From Hymenobacter terrestris (GTDB lineage Bacteria > Bacteroidota > Bacteroidia > Cytophagales > Hymenobacteraceae), in NCBI RefSeq assembly GCF_013377905.1, contig NZ_JABKAV010000003.1, positions 62,001 through 126,000 of the forward strand: a stretch of DNA of 64,000 nt. Reading direction: 5' to 3'. A program made the translations under genes and the position numbers. Shown in pieces: positions 17,402-27,572 of the stretch. The notes under the pieces were generated by a model. That model saw only the letters and a program-made list of their open reading frames with translations, had not been told where the DNA came from and did no database searches. Each line of letters starts with the position of its first letter. Position 1 is the stretch's first letter.

Positions 17402-17540
17402 GATGAACGACGTAGGGGCGGGGCTTGTCCCCGCCCGCCGTAAGAACAAACCGCCGGAATAACTCAAGCGGGTTTTGTTCAACGCAAATCGTTGAACGAC
17501 GTAGGGGCGGGGGAAAGCCCCGCCCCTACGTCGTTCAATC
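17402..17540. repeat. GAACGACG/GGGCGGGG hairpin pair
   Basis: Two units of the same palindromic element. The right one (17492-17538) has near-perfect arms TTGAACGACGTAGGGGCGGG and complement around GAAAG. The left one (17404-17448) is imperfect. A related hairpin is at 45029-45073. The pair fills the gap after the arginyltransferase-like gene. Confidence 0.8.
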
Positions 17541-17544
17541 GAGT

Positions 17545-18231
17545 TCAAACTCCTGTCAACACAGAATTCTGGGCGTCCACCCGCTCCCAGGAAAATGGGT
17601 ACCACTCCTCGCGCAGGCAGTCGAATACCTCCGTGGCGGCCGGGCAGGGAAACAGTTTGTAGTCGAATTTGGGGTAGCCGTAGACTAGGTAACCGGGGTA
17701 ATAGTGCGTGTAATGGCGGCGGCGGGCTTCCTCCAGCTTCAGCAACATCAGCAGCTTGCCGGGGCTGAATTTGCGGTAGTCAGGGTCGTAGAAGTTCATG
17801 ATGCCTGCCATCGTCCGCTCGCCCGCGTCGAAAATGCCGGCCGCCACCAGCCGGCCCGCGTCGCGCACTTCCAGCACTTCGGTCTGGAAAACGTTGTGGG
17901 TAGCCCCGTTCAGCAGGAAGGTTTCCACAGTATCGGGCGCGTCGAAGCTGATGCTTTGGCGGTAGCGGGCGTAGAGTTCCTCCAATTCGTTTGTCAGTTC
18001 TAACGGTCGTAGCTGCAGCGTGAACCGCTCGGCTTGGCGCAATAGGCGGCGCTGAACCGGACCGTACTTCACATCAGCCAGCACCATGCGGAGCCAATGC
18101 ACTGTGTACACCTTCTCTCCCACCGGCAGAAACAGGCAGGTAAATAGGTCCTGGTGCATGCGGTAGTAGCCCTGGCTCAGATAGAAATCCAGGGCCCGGC
18201 CGGGAACGACAAGCGGCGGCGTGGCAGACAT
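17545..18231 (-). CDS. Arginyl-tRNA--protein transferase-like protein (ATE C-terminal fold)
   Basis: A 228-residue protein matching the C-terminal, GNAT-like domain of arginyl/leucyl-tRNA-protein transferases. Signatures are RLVAAGIFDAGERTMAGI, NFYDPDYRKFSPGKLLML and YYPGYLVYGYPKFDYK. The N-terminal cysteine-bearing ATE_N domain of Bpt/Ate1 is reduced or missing, so this is shorter than canonical Bpt (about 235-250 residues with the Cys cluster). It probably attaches an amino acid to protein N-termini for degradation, or has drifted to another acyl acceptor. It lies between ybeY and mnmG on the same strand. Confidence 0.8.
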   Translation of the reverse strand: MSATPPLVVPGRALDFYLSQGYYRMHQDLFTCLFLPVGEKVYTVHWLRMVLADVKYGPVQRRLLRQAERFTLQLRPLELTNELEELYARYRQSISFDAPDTVETFLLNGATHNVFQTEVLEVRDAGRLVAAGIFDAGERTMAGIMNFYDPDYRKFSPGKLLMLLKLEEARRRHYTHYYPGYLVYGYPKFDYKLFPCPAATEVFDCLREEWYPFSWERVDAQNSVLTGV

Positions 18232-18252
18232 ACGGGGGGTGCCGGTAGAACA

Positions 18253-18281
18253 AAAAACGCCCGCGTTTCGGCAGGCGTTTT
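18253..18281 (-). terminator. Terminator after ybeY
   Basis: AAAAACGCC pairs with GGCGTTTT around a 12-base loop, 20 bases past the ybeY stop. It closes the DUF4175-ATPase-ybeY transcription unit. Confidence 0.7.
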
Positions 18282-18301
18282 CAAATCAAATCAAAGGAAG
18301 A

Positions 18302-18784
18302 TTAAAACGTGCGGAGCAGCAGGCAGTCGTCTTCCTTTTTGCGCATAGCGGTCTGGCTGAGCAGGTCCTTATCGGCGTAGCCGAGCAGGTGCAGCACACC
18401 ATGAATCATCACGCGGTGCAGCTCGTCGCGGAAAGTGACGCCGTGGGTGACGGCGTTTTCGCGCACCCGATCTACCGAGATAAAGATGTCGCCTTCGAGC
18501 ATATCGGCGTCGTCGGCGTTGTCGAACGAGATGACGTCGGTGTAGGTGTCGTGGTCGAGGTACTCCACGTTCACCTTATGCAGGTACTCATCGGAGCAGA
18601 AGATGTACGTGAGTTGCACGATTTCGTGCTCGTGCACTTCGGCCACGCGCTCAATCCAGGAGGTTAGTTCGCGGGCGTCGTCGAGCTCAAAATCCACCTC
18701 TTCCACCATAAACTCGATGCCATGCGATTCGGCACCGGGTCCCGGCTCATCTAACTCATCGAACTCGGTGGGCAGGTCGCTCAT
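18302..18784 (-). CDS. ybeY: Endoribonuclease YbeY (16S rRNA 3'-end maturation)
   Basis: A 160-residue metal-dependent RNase needed for rRNA maturation and ribosome quality control. The metal site is His128 and His132 in HGVLHLLGYADKD. The third ligand position is Asp138, where E. coli has His; to my knowledge Asp or a similar residue is usual in Bacteroidota YbeY, so this is probably not a defect. VEYLDHDTYTDVISF and GDIFISVDRV are further family blocks. It is the last gene of a minus-strand unit with the RsbW-like ATPase (64-base gap) and DUF4175, ended by a hairpin. Confidence 0.95.
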   Translation of the reverse strand: MSDLPTEFDELDEPGPGAESHGIEFMVEEVDFELDDARELTSWIERVAEVHEHEIVQLTYIFCSDEYLHKVNVEYLDHDTYTDVISFDNADDADMLEGDIFISVDRVRENAVTHGVTFRDELHRVMIHGVLHLLGYADKDLLSQTAMRKKEDDCLLLRTF

Positions 18785-18848
18785 GGCAGCCGAAAACTGG
18801 AGATTGAAAGATCAGGCAAAGGAAAAGCAGAACCAGCCGGGTTGAAAC

Positions 18849-19322
18849 CTAGCGGGCAGCCGGAGCCTCGGCACCGTTGATGGTCGAATGGCGCTCTTCA
18901 GCCTCTCCATCGGCCTCCGAACTGGGCAACAGGAAGGTCAGCAGCACATGGCGGCCATCCTTGTTGAACTCCACTTCATCGGCGAGGTGGCGGATGAGGA
19001 AGATGCCGCGACCTCCGGGATTTTCGATGTTCTCGGGAGCGGTCGGGTCGAGCAGGTTGTCGTAGTCGAAACCAGCGCCCTCATCCTCAATCTCAAACCG
19101 CACCCGGTCGGACTCGACCTGCAGCGAAAGCAGCACGTTTTTGTCCTTGTCGAACTTGTTGCCGTGGCGGATAGCGTTGTTGACGGCCTCGGTGACGGCC
19201 ACCATAATGTTTCCGTAAATATCGTCGTCGATGTGAAACGTATCCTTCGAGTTGTCGATAAAGCTCTCCACTACGCGGATGTTTTCAACGAGCGAAGGAA
19301 TTTGAATTTTAACCTGCTTCAT
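18849..19322 (-). CDS. RsbW-like ATP-binding protein (anti-sigma kinase fold)
   Basis: A 157-residue stand-alone GHKL ATPase domain of the HATPase_c_2 type. The N box is EAVNNAIRHGNK, the G1 box is DEGAGFD and the G2 box is GGRGIFLIRHLADE. Such proteins act as serine kinases that control anti-anti-sigma factors in other phyla. In Bacteroidota the partner is often unclear, and no STAS partner lies next to it here. The C-terminal 25 residues are a low-complexity acidic/Ala tail. It is 51 bases downstream of DUF4175 and 64 upstream of ybeY, an arrangement suggesting one mRNA. Confidence 0.9.
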   Translation of the reverse strand: MKQVKIQIPSLVENIRVVESFIDNSKDTFHIDDDIYGNIMVAVTEAVNNAIRHGNKFDKDKNVLLSLQVESDRVRFEIEDEGAGFDYDNLLDPTAPENIENPGGRGIFLIRHLADEVEFNKDGRHVLLTFLLPSSEADGEAEERHSTINGAEAPAAR

Positions 19323-19373
19323 ACTGGGTAAAAAAGAGAAGGGCGGCGGGTAAAAGGTAAAAATAGCAGAACG

Positions 19374-22300
19374 CTACTTCATTTGCTGAAAATACTCGCT
19401 CACCTTACGCTGATAGTACGGGGTGAGGGTGGGAGGCACAGCGCGAAGCAGCTCGGTCTGACGGGTTTGCTGGCGCTGGTACTGCTGGAACGCGGGCGGA
19501 AAAACTGGCGGACGTTGCTGGGCTGTCTGGGCTTCGCGCTTATCGTCCTGGTCCCGCTCGCGGGCCGATTTCTCGGCTTCAAGCAATCGAGTCAGGATTT
19601 GGCGCTGGCGCATAACAGTCTGCTCCGTCAGCCGCTTGTTTACGAGGTCGGTTTCGGTTTGTTCCATCATTTTCTTGATGTCGCCGAGGCCGCCGGCGCC
19701 TCCCTGGCCCTGCCCGTCCTTGTTGGGGTCGGGTTTGCCACCGCCGGGCTTGTTGCCCTGCATCTTCTCCAGCTCCTGCATGGCCTGGCGCAACATCTGC
19801 TGCTGGCCGGCCAGCTTGGCCAACTCCTCGGATAGCGCCCGGCCAGATTTGCCACTCTGCTGGAGCTGCTGAATCTGCTGGTTGAGCTGCTGCTGCATGC
19901 GGCCCATCTGGCCCTCGCCGGCCGAGGAGCCCTTTTTCTTCTTGCGGCCGGGCTTGCCACCGCCCTGCATCTGCTGCTGGCTCTGGCTGTCGCGCTGCTG
20001 CTGCTGCATCTGCTGAAGGGCATCGTTGAGCATCAGAGCCAGGTTGTTCATACTGGTCATGGCCTGCTGCTGGGTGCTGGTGGCGCGGCCCACGTTGCGG
20101 TCCTTGATGTGGCCCAAGGCCTCATCCATGCGGCCGTTCATCTCGCCCACCTCGCGGGTCACGAAGCTCTGAATCTGGGAAACGCGGTTGGCCAGCGCGT
20201 ACAGCGAATCCTGCACTACGCGGGCGTCGTCTTTGAGCTTGCGCTGGGTCTGGCCGAGCTGCACGAAGCGCGGGTCGCTCTGGTCCACCTGCCGGAACTG
20301 CTGCATCAGGTTTTCCTCATCGAAGCTGAGCTTGAGCAGGTTTTCGAGGATGTCGCGCAAGTCGTCGATGTTCTCCTGCTGCTGGTCCGATTCCTCCTGC
20401 TCCATCTGCTGCTGCATCTGCTGAGCCATCTGCTGCATCTTCTGGGCGGCCTTGCTCTGGCTTTGGCTGGCCTTCTGGTTCTGATTTTTGCCCAGCTGCT
20501 GCTGGCTTTGCTGCTGCTGCTCGTCTACCTGCTGCTGGTCCTGCTTCATCTCGTCGGCCCCGTTTTCGCCGTCGAGTTGCTTGTCTAGTTCCTTGAGGTC
20601 TTTGAGGTCTTCCTTCACCTCCTCAAACTTCTGCTGCTGCTCGGTTTGCTGGTTTTTAAGGTCCTCGTTCTTGGCTTTCTGCTGCTCGTTGCTAAGCTTG
20701 TTGTCGGGGTTCTGCTTGTCGTTTTTCTCGGTTTGCTCGGCCAGCTTCTGCTGCTCCTGGGCCAGCTGCTGGAGCTTTTCGAGAGCCTGGTCCTGCTTCT
20801 GCTCGAACTGCAGTTGCTTGAACATTTCGAGGGCCCGCTCCAGCTCCTTCTGCAGGGTGTTTTCCTTGTTTTCGAGCTGCTGCAGCAGTTTCTGGATGTC
20901 GGGTTGGTTCTGGTCTTCCTGCTGCTCCAGCAGCTTGCGCAGCTCCTCGTAGAGTTTCTTGGTTTCGGGGTCGAGCAGGTCGTCCATCAACTTCTGCAAC
21001 TCCTTGGCTTTCTCGGCCAGTTCGTCGTTTTTCTGGGGGTCGAGCTGGTTCTGCTGCTCCTGCAGCTGCTCGAACTGGCGCTTGAGGTCTTCGAGGGCCT
21101 GATCCATCTGCTGCTTGCCCTCCAGCATATCTTTGAGCTGCTTGCGGTCCTGGAAGTTAAGGTCGCGCTTCACTTTGAGCTTGTCCTGGGCCTTGGCCAG
21201 CTCGCGCTCCATCTTCTTCGACTCCTGGGCCGCCTGGCTCATCTGGCTTTGCATGGCCTCGCTCTGAGAAGCCAGCTGCTGGCGCTGCTCGGTGCGCGAA
21301 GGCAGCCGGAATTCGGCCACCCGACTCCGGCCGGGCTTGGCCCCATTCACGCCATCGTTGTCCCACACCTGCACGAAGTATTCGAGCCGGTCACCGGGCT
21401 TCATGTTCAGCCGGCGTACGTCCCAGGCGTAGGCGTAACTCTGGCTGGGGCCTGCGCCCAGCGGCAACGCGCGGGTCTGGTAGGCAGCATTAGGTGTGTT
21501 TTTGCCGAGGATGCGGTAATGCAGCTGCAGACGCGAGAAGCCGTAGTCGTCGCGCAGGTTGCCGCCCAGGGCCAGAAACTGTCGGGCCGTAGTGTCCTGG
21601 AAACTCTCCAGCGTCACCTCAGGCGCGGCATCCGCAATTACAGTCAGCTGGTACTCAATCGGGTCGCGGTTGGGACTGGCAGCATTGCGCAGGCGCACGG
21701 CATAGTTCTGGCTGCGGGTGGCGCGGCGGCGCAGATGGAACTGGCCGTCGGCGGCCTCGTTGGGCGTGGCGGCCACGGTTTCGTTGGGGTTCTGGAAGTT
21801 CAGCTGCAGCTGGTCGGTGGCTTCAGTCTGAAACTCCCAGCGCAGCTCCGTGCCCTCGGGCACCGTGAGGTTGCCGGTGTTGCGAATGGTTTCGTTGGGC
21901 CGGCCCACGTAGGCCGGGTACACGGCCCGGATGGCGAAGTCGCGCAGGTTGGGCCGGGCCTTCACCTTCAGCTTGTAGTCGTCCGACGAAAAGCCGGCCG
22001 CTGCCAGCTGGAAGTCCACGTTCTGGCGCAGCTGCCGGAAATCGTAGCGAAAGCGGTTGCCGGATTCGCGGGTCAGGCGGCGCTCCTTGCCCTCATACTG
22101 AATGCTGATTTCGTTGGGCAGCACCTCCCCTTCCACCGTCACATTCAGGCTGAAATCTTCGCCCTTGAACGCCGTGAGGCTTTTATTCTCCACCACAAAC
22201 GTAAACGGCGCGGGCGGACTATACTTCTGGTTGTAGTTGAGAATGCGGCCGGTGCCCTGCACGAAAAAAGCCGGGTAAGCCAGCAGCAGCACCGCCACCA

Positions 22301-22814
22301 CGGCCGCGGGCACGGCTACGTACTTCCACAGCGGCTTGGTCTGGCGCTGAATGTTGATACCCTGCGAAAACTCGACACCCCGCAGCTGCCCGGCCCGCTG
22401 CTCGAGGCTGGCGGCCAGCAGCGCGTTTTCCTGGGCTTGCCCGCGTAGTTGCAACGCGTTCAGCAGCTTGTCCTGCACCTCCGGAAACAACTCGCCCACC
22501 CGGCGGGCGGCCTGCTCGTCGCTCAGCATGCGGCGCAGGTGCGTGAGGGCCGCCAGTGGCTGCCAGATCCAGCGCACGAAAGCGTACACCATGCCTCCTA
22601 CAAACCCGAACAGCAGCCCGGCCCGCACCCAGGTGGGCAGGTACAGGAAGTATTCGAGCAGGTTGAACACCAGAAACAGGCTCAGTAGCAGGCCGCCGGC
22701 CACCAGAGCCCCGCGCACCAACAGGCTGAGGTAAAACTTGCGCTTAAACGCATCGAGACGGGCCAGCACATCGTCCAAAGCCCGGGTCGTCGCGGGGTCT
22801 TGCTCCACTCCCAT
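19374..22814 (-). CDS. DUF4175 giant membrane-anchored coiled-coil protein
   Basis: A 1146-residue protein. Two N-terminal membrane helices (about 28-52 and 62-80) and a third (about 166-190) anchor a beta-rich region (about 200-500) with Ig-like strands such as YAWDVRRLNMKPGDRLEYFV. The rest (about 510-1120) is an extreme Gln/Lys/Glu-rich coiled coil with runs such as QQLGKNQNQKAS and poly-Q stretches, and a Gly/Lys patch (GGGKPGRKKKKGSS). The layout matches DUF4175 of Bacteroidota, whose role is unknown. The coiled coil could be periplasmic or cytosolic depending on whether helix 3 spans the membrane. It leads the unit with the ATPase and ybeY. Confidence 0.9.
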   Translation of the reverse strand: MGVEQDPATTRALDDVLARLDAFKRKFYLSLLVRGALVAGGLLLSLFLVFNLLEYFLYLPTWVRAGLLFGFVGGMVYAFVRWIWQPLAALTHLRRMLSDEQAARRVGELFPEVQDKLLNALQLRGQAQENALLAASLEQRAGQLRGVEFSQGINIQRQTKPLWKYVAVPAAVVAVLLLAYPAFFVQGTGRILNYNQKYSPPAPFTFVVENKSLTAFKGEDFSLNVTVEGEVLPNEISIQYEGKERRLTRESGNRFRYDFRQLRQNVDFQLAAAGFSSDDYKLKVKARPNLRDFAIRAVYPAYVGRPNETIRNTGNLTVPEGTELRWEFQTEATDQLQLNFQNPNETVAATPNEAADGQFHLRRRATRSQNYAVRLRNAASPNRDPIEYQLTVIADAAPEVTLESFQDTTARQFLALGGNLRDDYGFSRLQLHYRILGKNTPNAAYQTRALPLGAGPSQSYAYAWDVRRLNMKPGDRLEYFVQVWDNDGVNGAKPGRSRVAEFRLPSRTEQRQQLASQSEAMQSQMSQAAQESKKMERELAKAQDKLKVKRDLNFQDRKQLKDMLEGKQQMDQALEDLKRQFEQLQEQQNQLDPQKNDELAEKAKELQKLMDDLLDPETKKLYEELRKLLEQQEDQNQPDIQKLLQQLENKENTLQKELERALEMFKQLQFEQKQDQALEKLQQLAQEQQKLAEQTEKNDKQNPDNKLSNEQQKAKNEDLKNQQTEQQQKFEEVKEDLKDLKELDKQLDGENGADEMKQDQQQVDEQQQQSQQQLGKNQNQKASQSQSKAAQKMQQMAQQMQQQMEQEESDQQQENIDDLRDILENLLKLSFDEENLMQQFRQVDQSDPRFVQLGQTQRKLKDDARVVQDSLYALANRVSQIQSFVTREVGEMNGRMDEALGHIKDRNVGRATSTQQQAMTSMNNLALMLNDALQQMQQQQRDSQSQQQMQGGGKPGRKKKKGSSAGEGQMGRMQQQLNQQIQQLQQSGKSGRALSEELAKLAGQQQMLRQAMQELEKMQGNKPGGGKPDPNKDGQGQGGAGGLGDIKKMMEQTETDLVNKRLTEQTVMRQRQILTRLLEAEKSARERDQDDKREAQTAQQRPPVFPPAFQQYQRQQTRQTELLRAVPPTLTPYYQRKVSEYFQQMK

Positions 22815-23014
22815 AAACGTATTCAGTAAGCTATTAGCTCTCAGCTACTAGCCGTTAGCTTTGTTCTGGCTGACAACAAATTACACGGTCTTTTGTGCAA
22901 GAGACGCCAGTTCGGTCTTTTAGCTGCCCGATTCAGGTCCGGGAAAGATACAACTTTCACCCCGTCAGGCAGTGTAAGAGGGACAACGGAAATGGGGTAA
23001 CAGGTTCCTTTTTG

Positions 23015-23098
23015 GTTAGCTGCTAGCTGAGAGCCATTAACTGGTAGCTCTCGTTTTCTCAGCCAAAGCTAGCCGCTAACGGCTCTCCGCTAGCAGTT
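23015..23098. repeat. AGCT-rich repeat array, longest copy
   Basis: Consecutive degenerate units TTAGCTGCTAGCTGAGAGCC, TAACTGGTAGCTCTCG and, after a T-run, AAAGCTAGCCGCTAACGGCT. The two halves are partly complementary and could form a hairpin. It is the same family as the arrays at 3046-3125 and 22828-22862. Confidence 0.55.
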
Positions 23099-23109
23099 CA
23101 ACATAGGCG

Positions 23110-23117
23110 TACCTTTG
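23110..23117 (+). promoter_or_regulatory. -7 box TACCTTTG for the PAP2-like gene
   Basis: Exact Bacteroidota -7 element 30 bases ahead of the GTG start at 23147. No TTG is seen at the normal -33 distance. Confidence 0.45.
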
Positions 23118-23146
23118 GCCACTTCCTCGTTTGTTTCTCCTGGCTC

Positions 23147-23770
23147 GTGCCCCGACTATTGGCCACGGTACTATCGGCGGTGTTTCATCCGCTATTGGTT
23201 CCGCTTTATCTGTTCTATATCGTGTGCTACCAGCTGCCGGGTGTAGCAGCGCACCCGGCCCTGCCGGCCCGCGGGTTGGTAATGGCCCTGGTGGCGGGCG
23301 GCACGCTGGGCCTCCCAGGCCTGGGCACGGCCCTGCTGGTGTGGCTGGGCTATGCCGACTCGGTGGAGTTACGGCAGCGCCGGCAGCGTACCCTGCCCCT
23401 GCTGCTGGCCGCGCTCAGCTTCGGCGCTACGGCCGCGTTGCTCTACCGGCCCCAGGAGCCCGACCCGCTGCTTTTCCGGATGATGGCGGGCATGACGCTG
23501 GCCGTGCTGCTGACGCTGCTCATCACGCTTCGCTGGAAAATTTCGGCCCACGGCGTGGGCATGGGTGGCGCGTTCGGTCTTCTGCTACTGCTGAACTTCA
23601 GCGGCGCGGCCGGCGCCTCGGGGCCCTGGTGGCTGGCCGGCTGTGCGGTTTTAGCCGCCGCCGTAAGCCGCGCCCGGCTGGTGCTCGACGCCCACACGCC
23701 CGCCCAGGTCTGGGCCGGGCTGGCACTCGGCTTGGGCGTGGCGTTGGGTATCGGGGCGGTAAGTCTGTGA
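23147..23770 (+). CDS. PAP2-like integral membrane protein
   Basis: A 207-residue protein with about six membrane helices. Blocks resemble the PAP2 phosphatase motifs in order: RQRRQRTLPLLL (motif 1 like), KISAHGVGMGG (motif 2 like, His present) and SRARLVLDAHTPAQVWAGL (motif 3 like, SR and His present). The motif 3 acid that normally follows the His (HxxxD) is Gln here, and motif 2 lacks the usual PSGH. It may be a non-catalytic relative, or a Bacteroidota subgroup with altered chemistry. The start is GTG at 23147, 30 bases after a TACCTTTG box. Confidence 0.72.
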   Translation: MPRLLATVLSAVFHPLLVPLYLFYIVCYQLPGVAAHPALPARGLVMALVAGGTLGLPGLGTALLVWLGYADSVELRQRRQRTLPLLLAALSFGATAALLYRPQEPDPLLFRMMAGMTLAVLLTLLITLRWKISAHGVGMGGAFGLLLLLNFSGAAGASGPWWLAGCAVLAAAVSRARLVLDAHTPAQVWAGLALGLGVALGIGAVSL

Positions 23771-23798
23771 ATGCGTGGGTAAATGCGTGAGCCAGCCT

Positions 23799-23942
23799 GT
23801 CATTGCGAGCAACGCGAAGCAATCTGCGCGGGCAGAATGACCAGCCCGGACAAACGCAAAGCCCCCGACGAACGAACGTCAGGGGCTTGCTGCTTATAGG
23901 GGTTTGCTCGGGTAGATTGCTTCGGCTCCGCCTCGCAATGAC
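23799..23942. repeat. GTCAT-family compound hairpin
   Basis: Ends GTCATTGCGAGC and GCTCCGCCTCGCAATGAC (the latter with an extra insertion) face each other over 144 bases, with matching inner GAAGCAATCT/AGATTGCTTC. A nested hairpin AAGCCCC...GGGGCTT (23859-23889) lies in the loop. It separates converging PAP2-like and gcvP genes and may end both transcripts. Confidence 0.8.
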
Positions 23943-23981
23943 GGGCGGGCCCACGCATTCACTTAGTCACCCGTGCCCTAA

Positions 23982-26906
<2,925 letters not shown>

Positions 26907-26954
26907 AAAGGGGTGGATGAGGGTGGCAACGAAAGGCTTGGGTAGCGCCTTCAG

Positions 26955-26962
26955 CAAAGGTA
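26955..26962 (-). promoter_or_regulatory. -7 box TACCTTTG for gcvP
   Basis: Minus-strand TACCTTTG 49 bases ahead of the gcvP start. No glycine-riboswitch structure could be recognised in the short leader. Confidence 0.45.
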
Positions 26963-27103
26963 GCGCGAAAAGGCTTCACCCTTAAACCGATAGGCAGGCA
27001 AATGTTTGGTGGTTTATCGAGTAGTCTGCTGCCGCTTTTCGAAGCCAGCTTGCATATTCCGACTTCAATTATCTTTTATAGCTAACTGTCCGCTTCATGT
27101 TGC

Positions 27104-27159
27104 TGCCTCTACCGATGAGATAGTGGCAACTATGACATCGGTAGAGGCAATATTTTTTT
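27104..27159 (+). terminator. Orphan terminator-like hairpin
   Basis: GCCTCTACCGATG (27105-27117) pairs with CATCGGTAGAGGC (27136-27148). An inner ATAGT/ACTAT stem closes a GGCA loop, and seven T follow at 27153-27159. It looks like a plus-strand terminator, yet no plus-strand gene lies between gcvP and this point. It may end a small RNA or be left from a lost gene. Confidence 0.55.
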
Positions 27160-27173
27160 GGACTGCTAAATAG

Positions 27174-27494
27174 AACGCTCAACTTTTCACCGGCACCACC
27201 GAAGTCCTCGACGACAAATTCAGCCGCTCCGAATTGGCCGAAGTGCAGGGCCAGTTACGGCAGTTGCAGCAGCGTTTCGCCGGCGCTGCCTTGCCCGAAG
27301 CCGCCCGGCAGAAACTGATAAAGTTGACTGAAACGGCTGCGGTTAAAGCCGAAGGTCTCACAAAGAAGGACTGGCAGAACTGGATAATAGGGGGCTTCGT
27401 TAGCTCTATCACCGGCCTCGCACTCAATCCTACCCAGGCCAGCGAAGTACTGAAGCTGGTGAAGACGGCCTTTGGTGGGCTGTTATTACAGTAG
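27174..27494 (+). pseudogene. Gene remnant or small hypothetical protein
   Basis: A frame opening right after a TAG at 27171 codes for about 106 residues with a native-looking composition: LFTGTTEVLDDKFSRSEL, then a helical segment and WIIGGFVSSITGLALNP, possibly a membrane helix, ending GGLLLQ. No ATG or GTG precedes the conserved-looking part; the only usual start is TTG at 27234. The lack of a start and the orphan hairpin just upstream suggest the 3' part of a decayed gene. I do not recognise the family. The rest of the gene-free stretch 26963-27103 shows nothing else. Confidence 0.4.
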
Positions 27495-27572
27495 CCGTTT
27501 TCGCCCACTATAACCTGGCTCCACTGCAGCCACTGACCCCGAAGCGGGCAGCGGCTTTTTGCATAATAGCGC

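Larger units (their letters stand above)
22815..23146. other. Gene-free spacer with two AGCT-rich arrays
   Basis: A 332-base divergent spacer between DUF4175 and the PAP2-like gene. AGCT-rich arrays lie at 22828-22862 (AAGCTATTAGCTCTCAGCTA) and 23015-23098 (GTTAGCTGCTAGCTGAGAGC and complementary copies able to fold back). A TACCTTTG box at 23110-23117 serves the rightward gene. No coding frame is convincing. Confidence 0.6.

Noticed and set aside
17402..17540. Insertion-sequence ends around the hairpin pair
   Set aside because: No transposase frame and no target-site duplication are seen; a small palindromic repeat family explains it better.
20646..22448. 600-codon plus-strand frame rich in Leu and Val
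   Set aside because: It is antisense to the CAG/GAG-rich coiled coil of the DUF4175 gene, which automatically gives Leu-rich translation.
26907..26954. Glycine riboswitch ahead of gcvP
   Set aside because: The leader is too short (about 50 bases from the -7 box) to hold even a single glycine aptamer.
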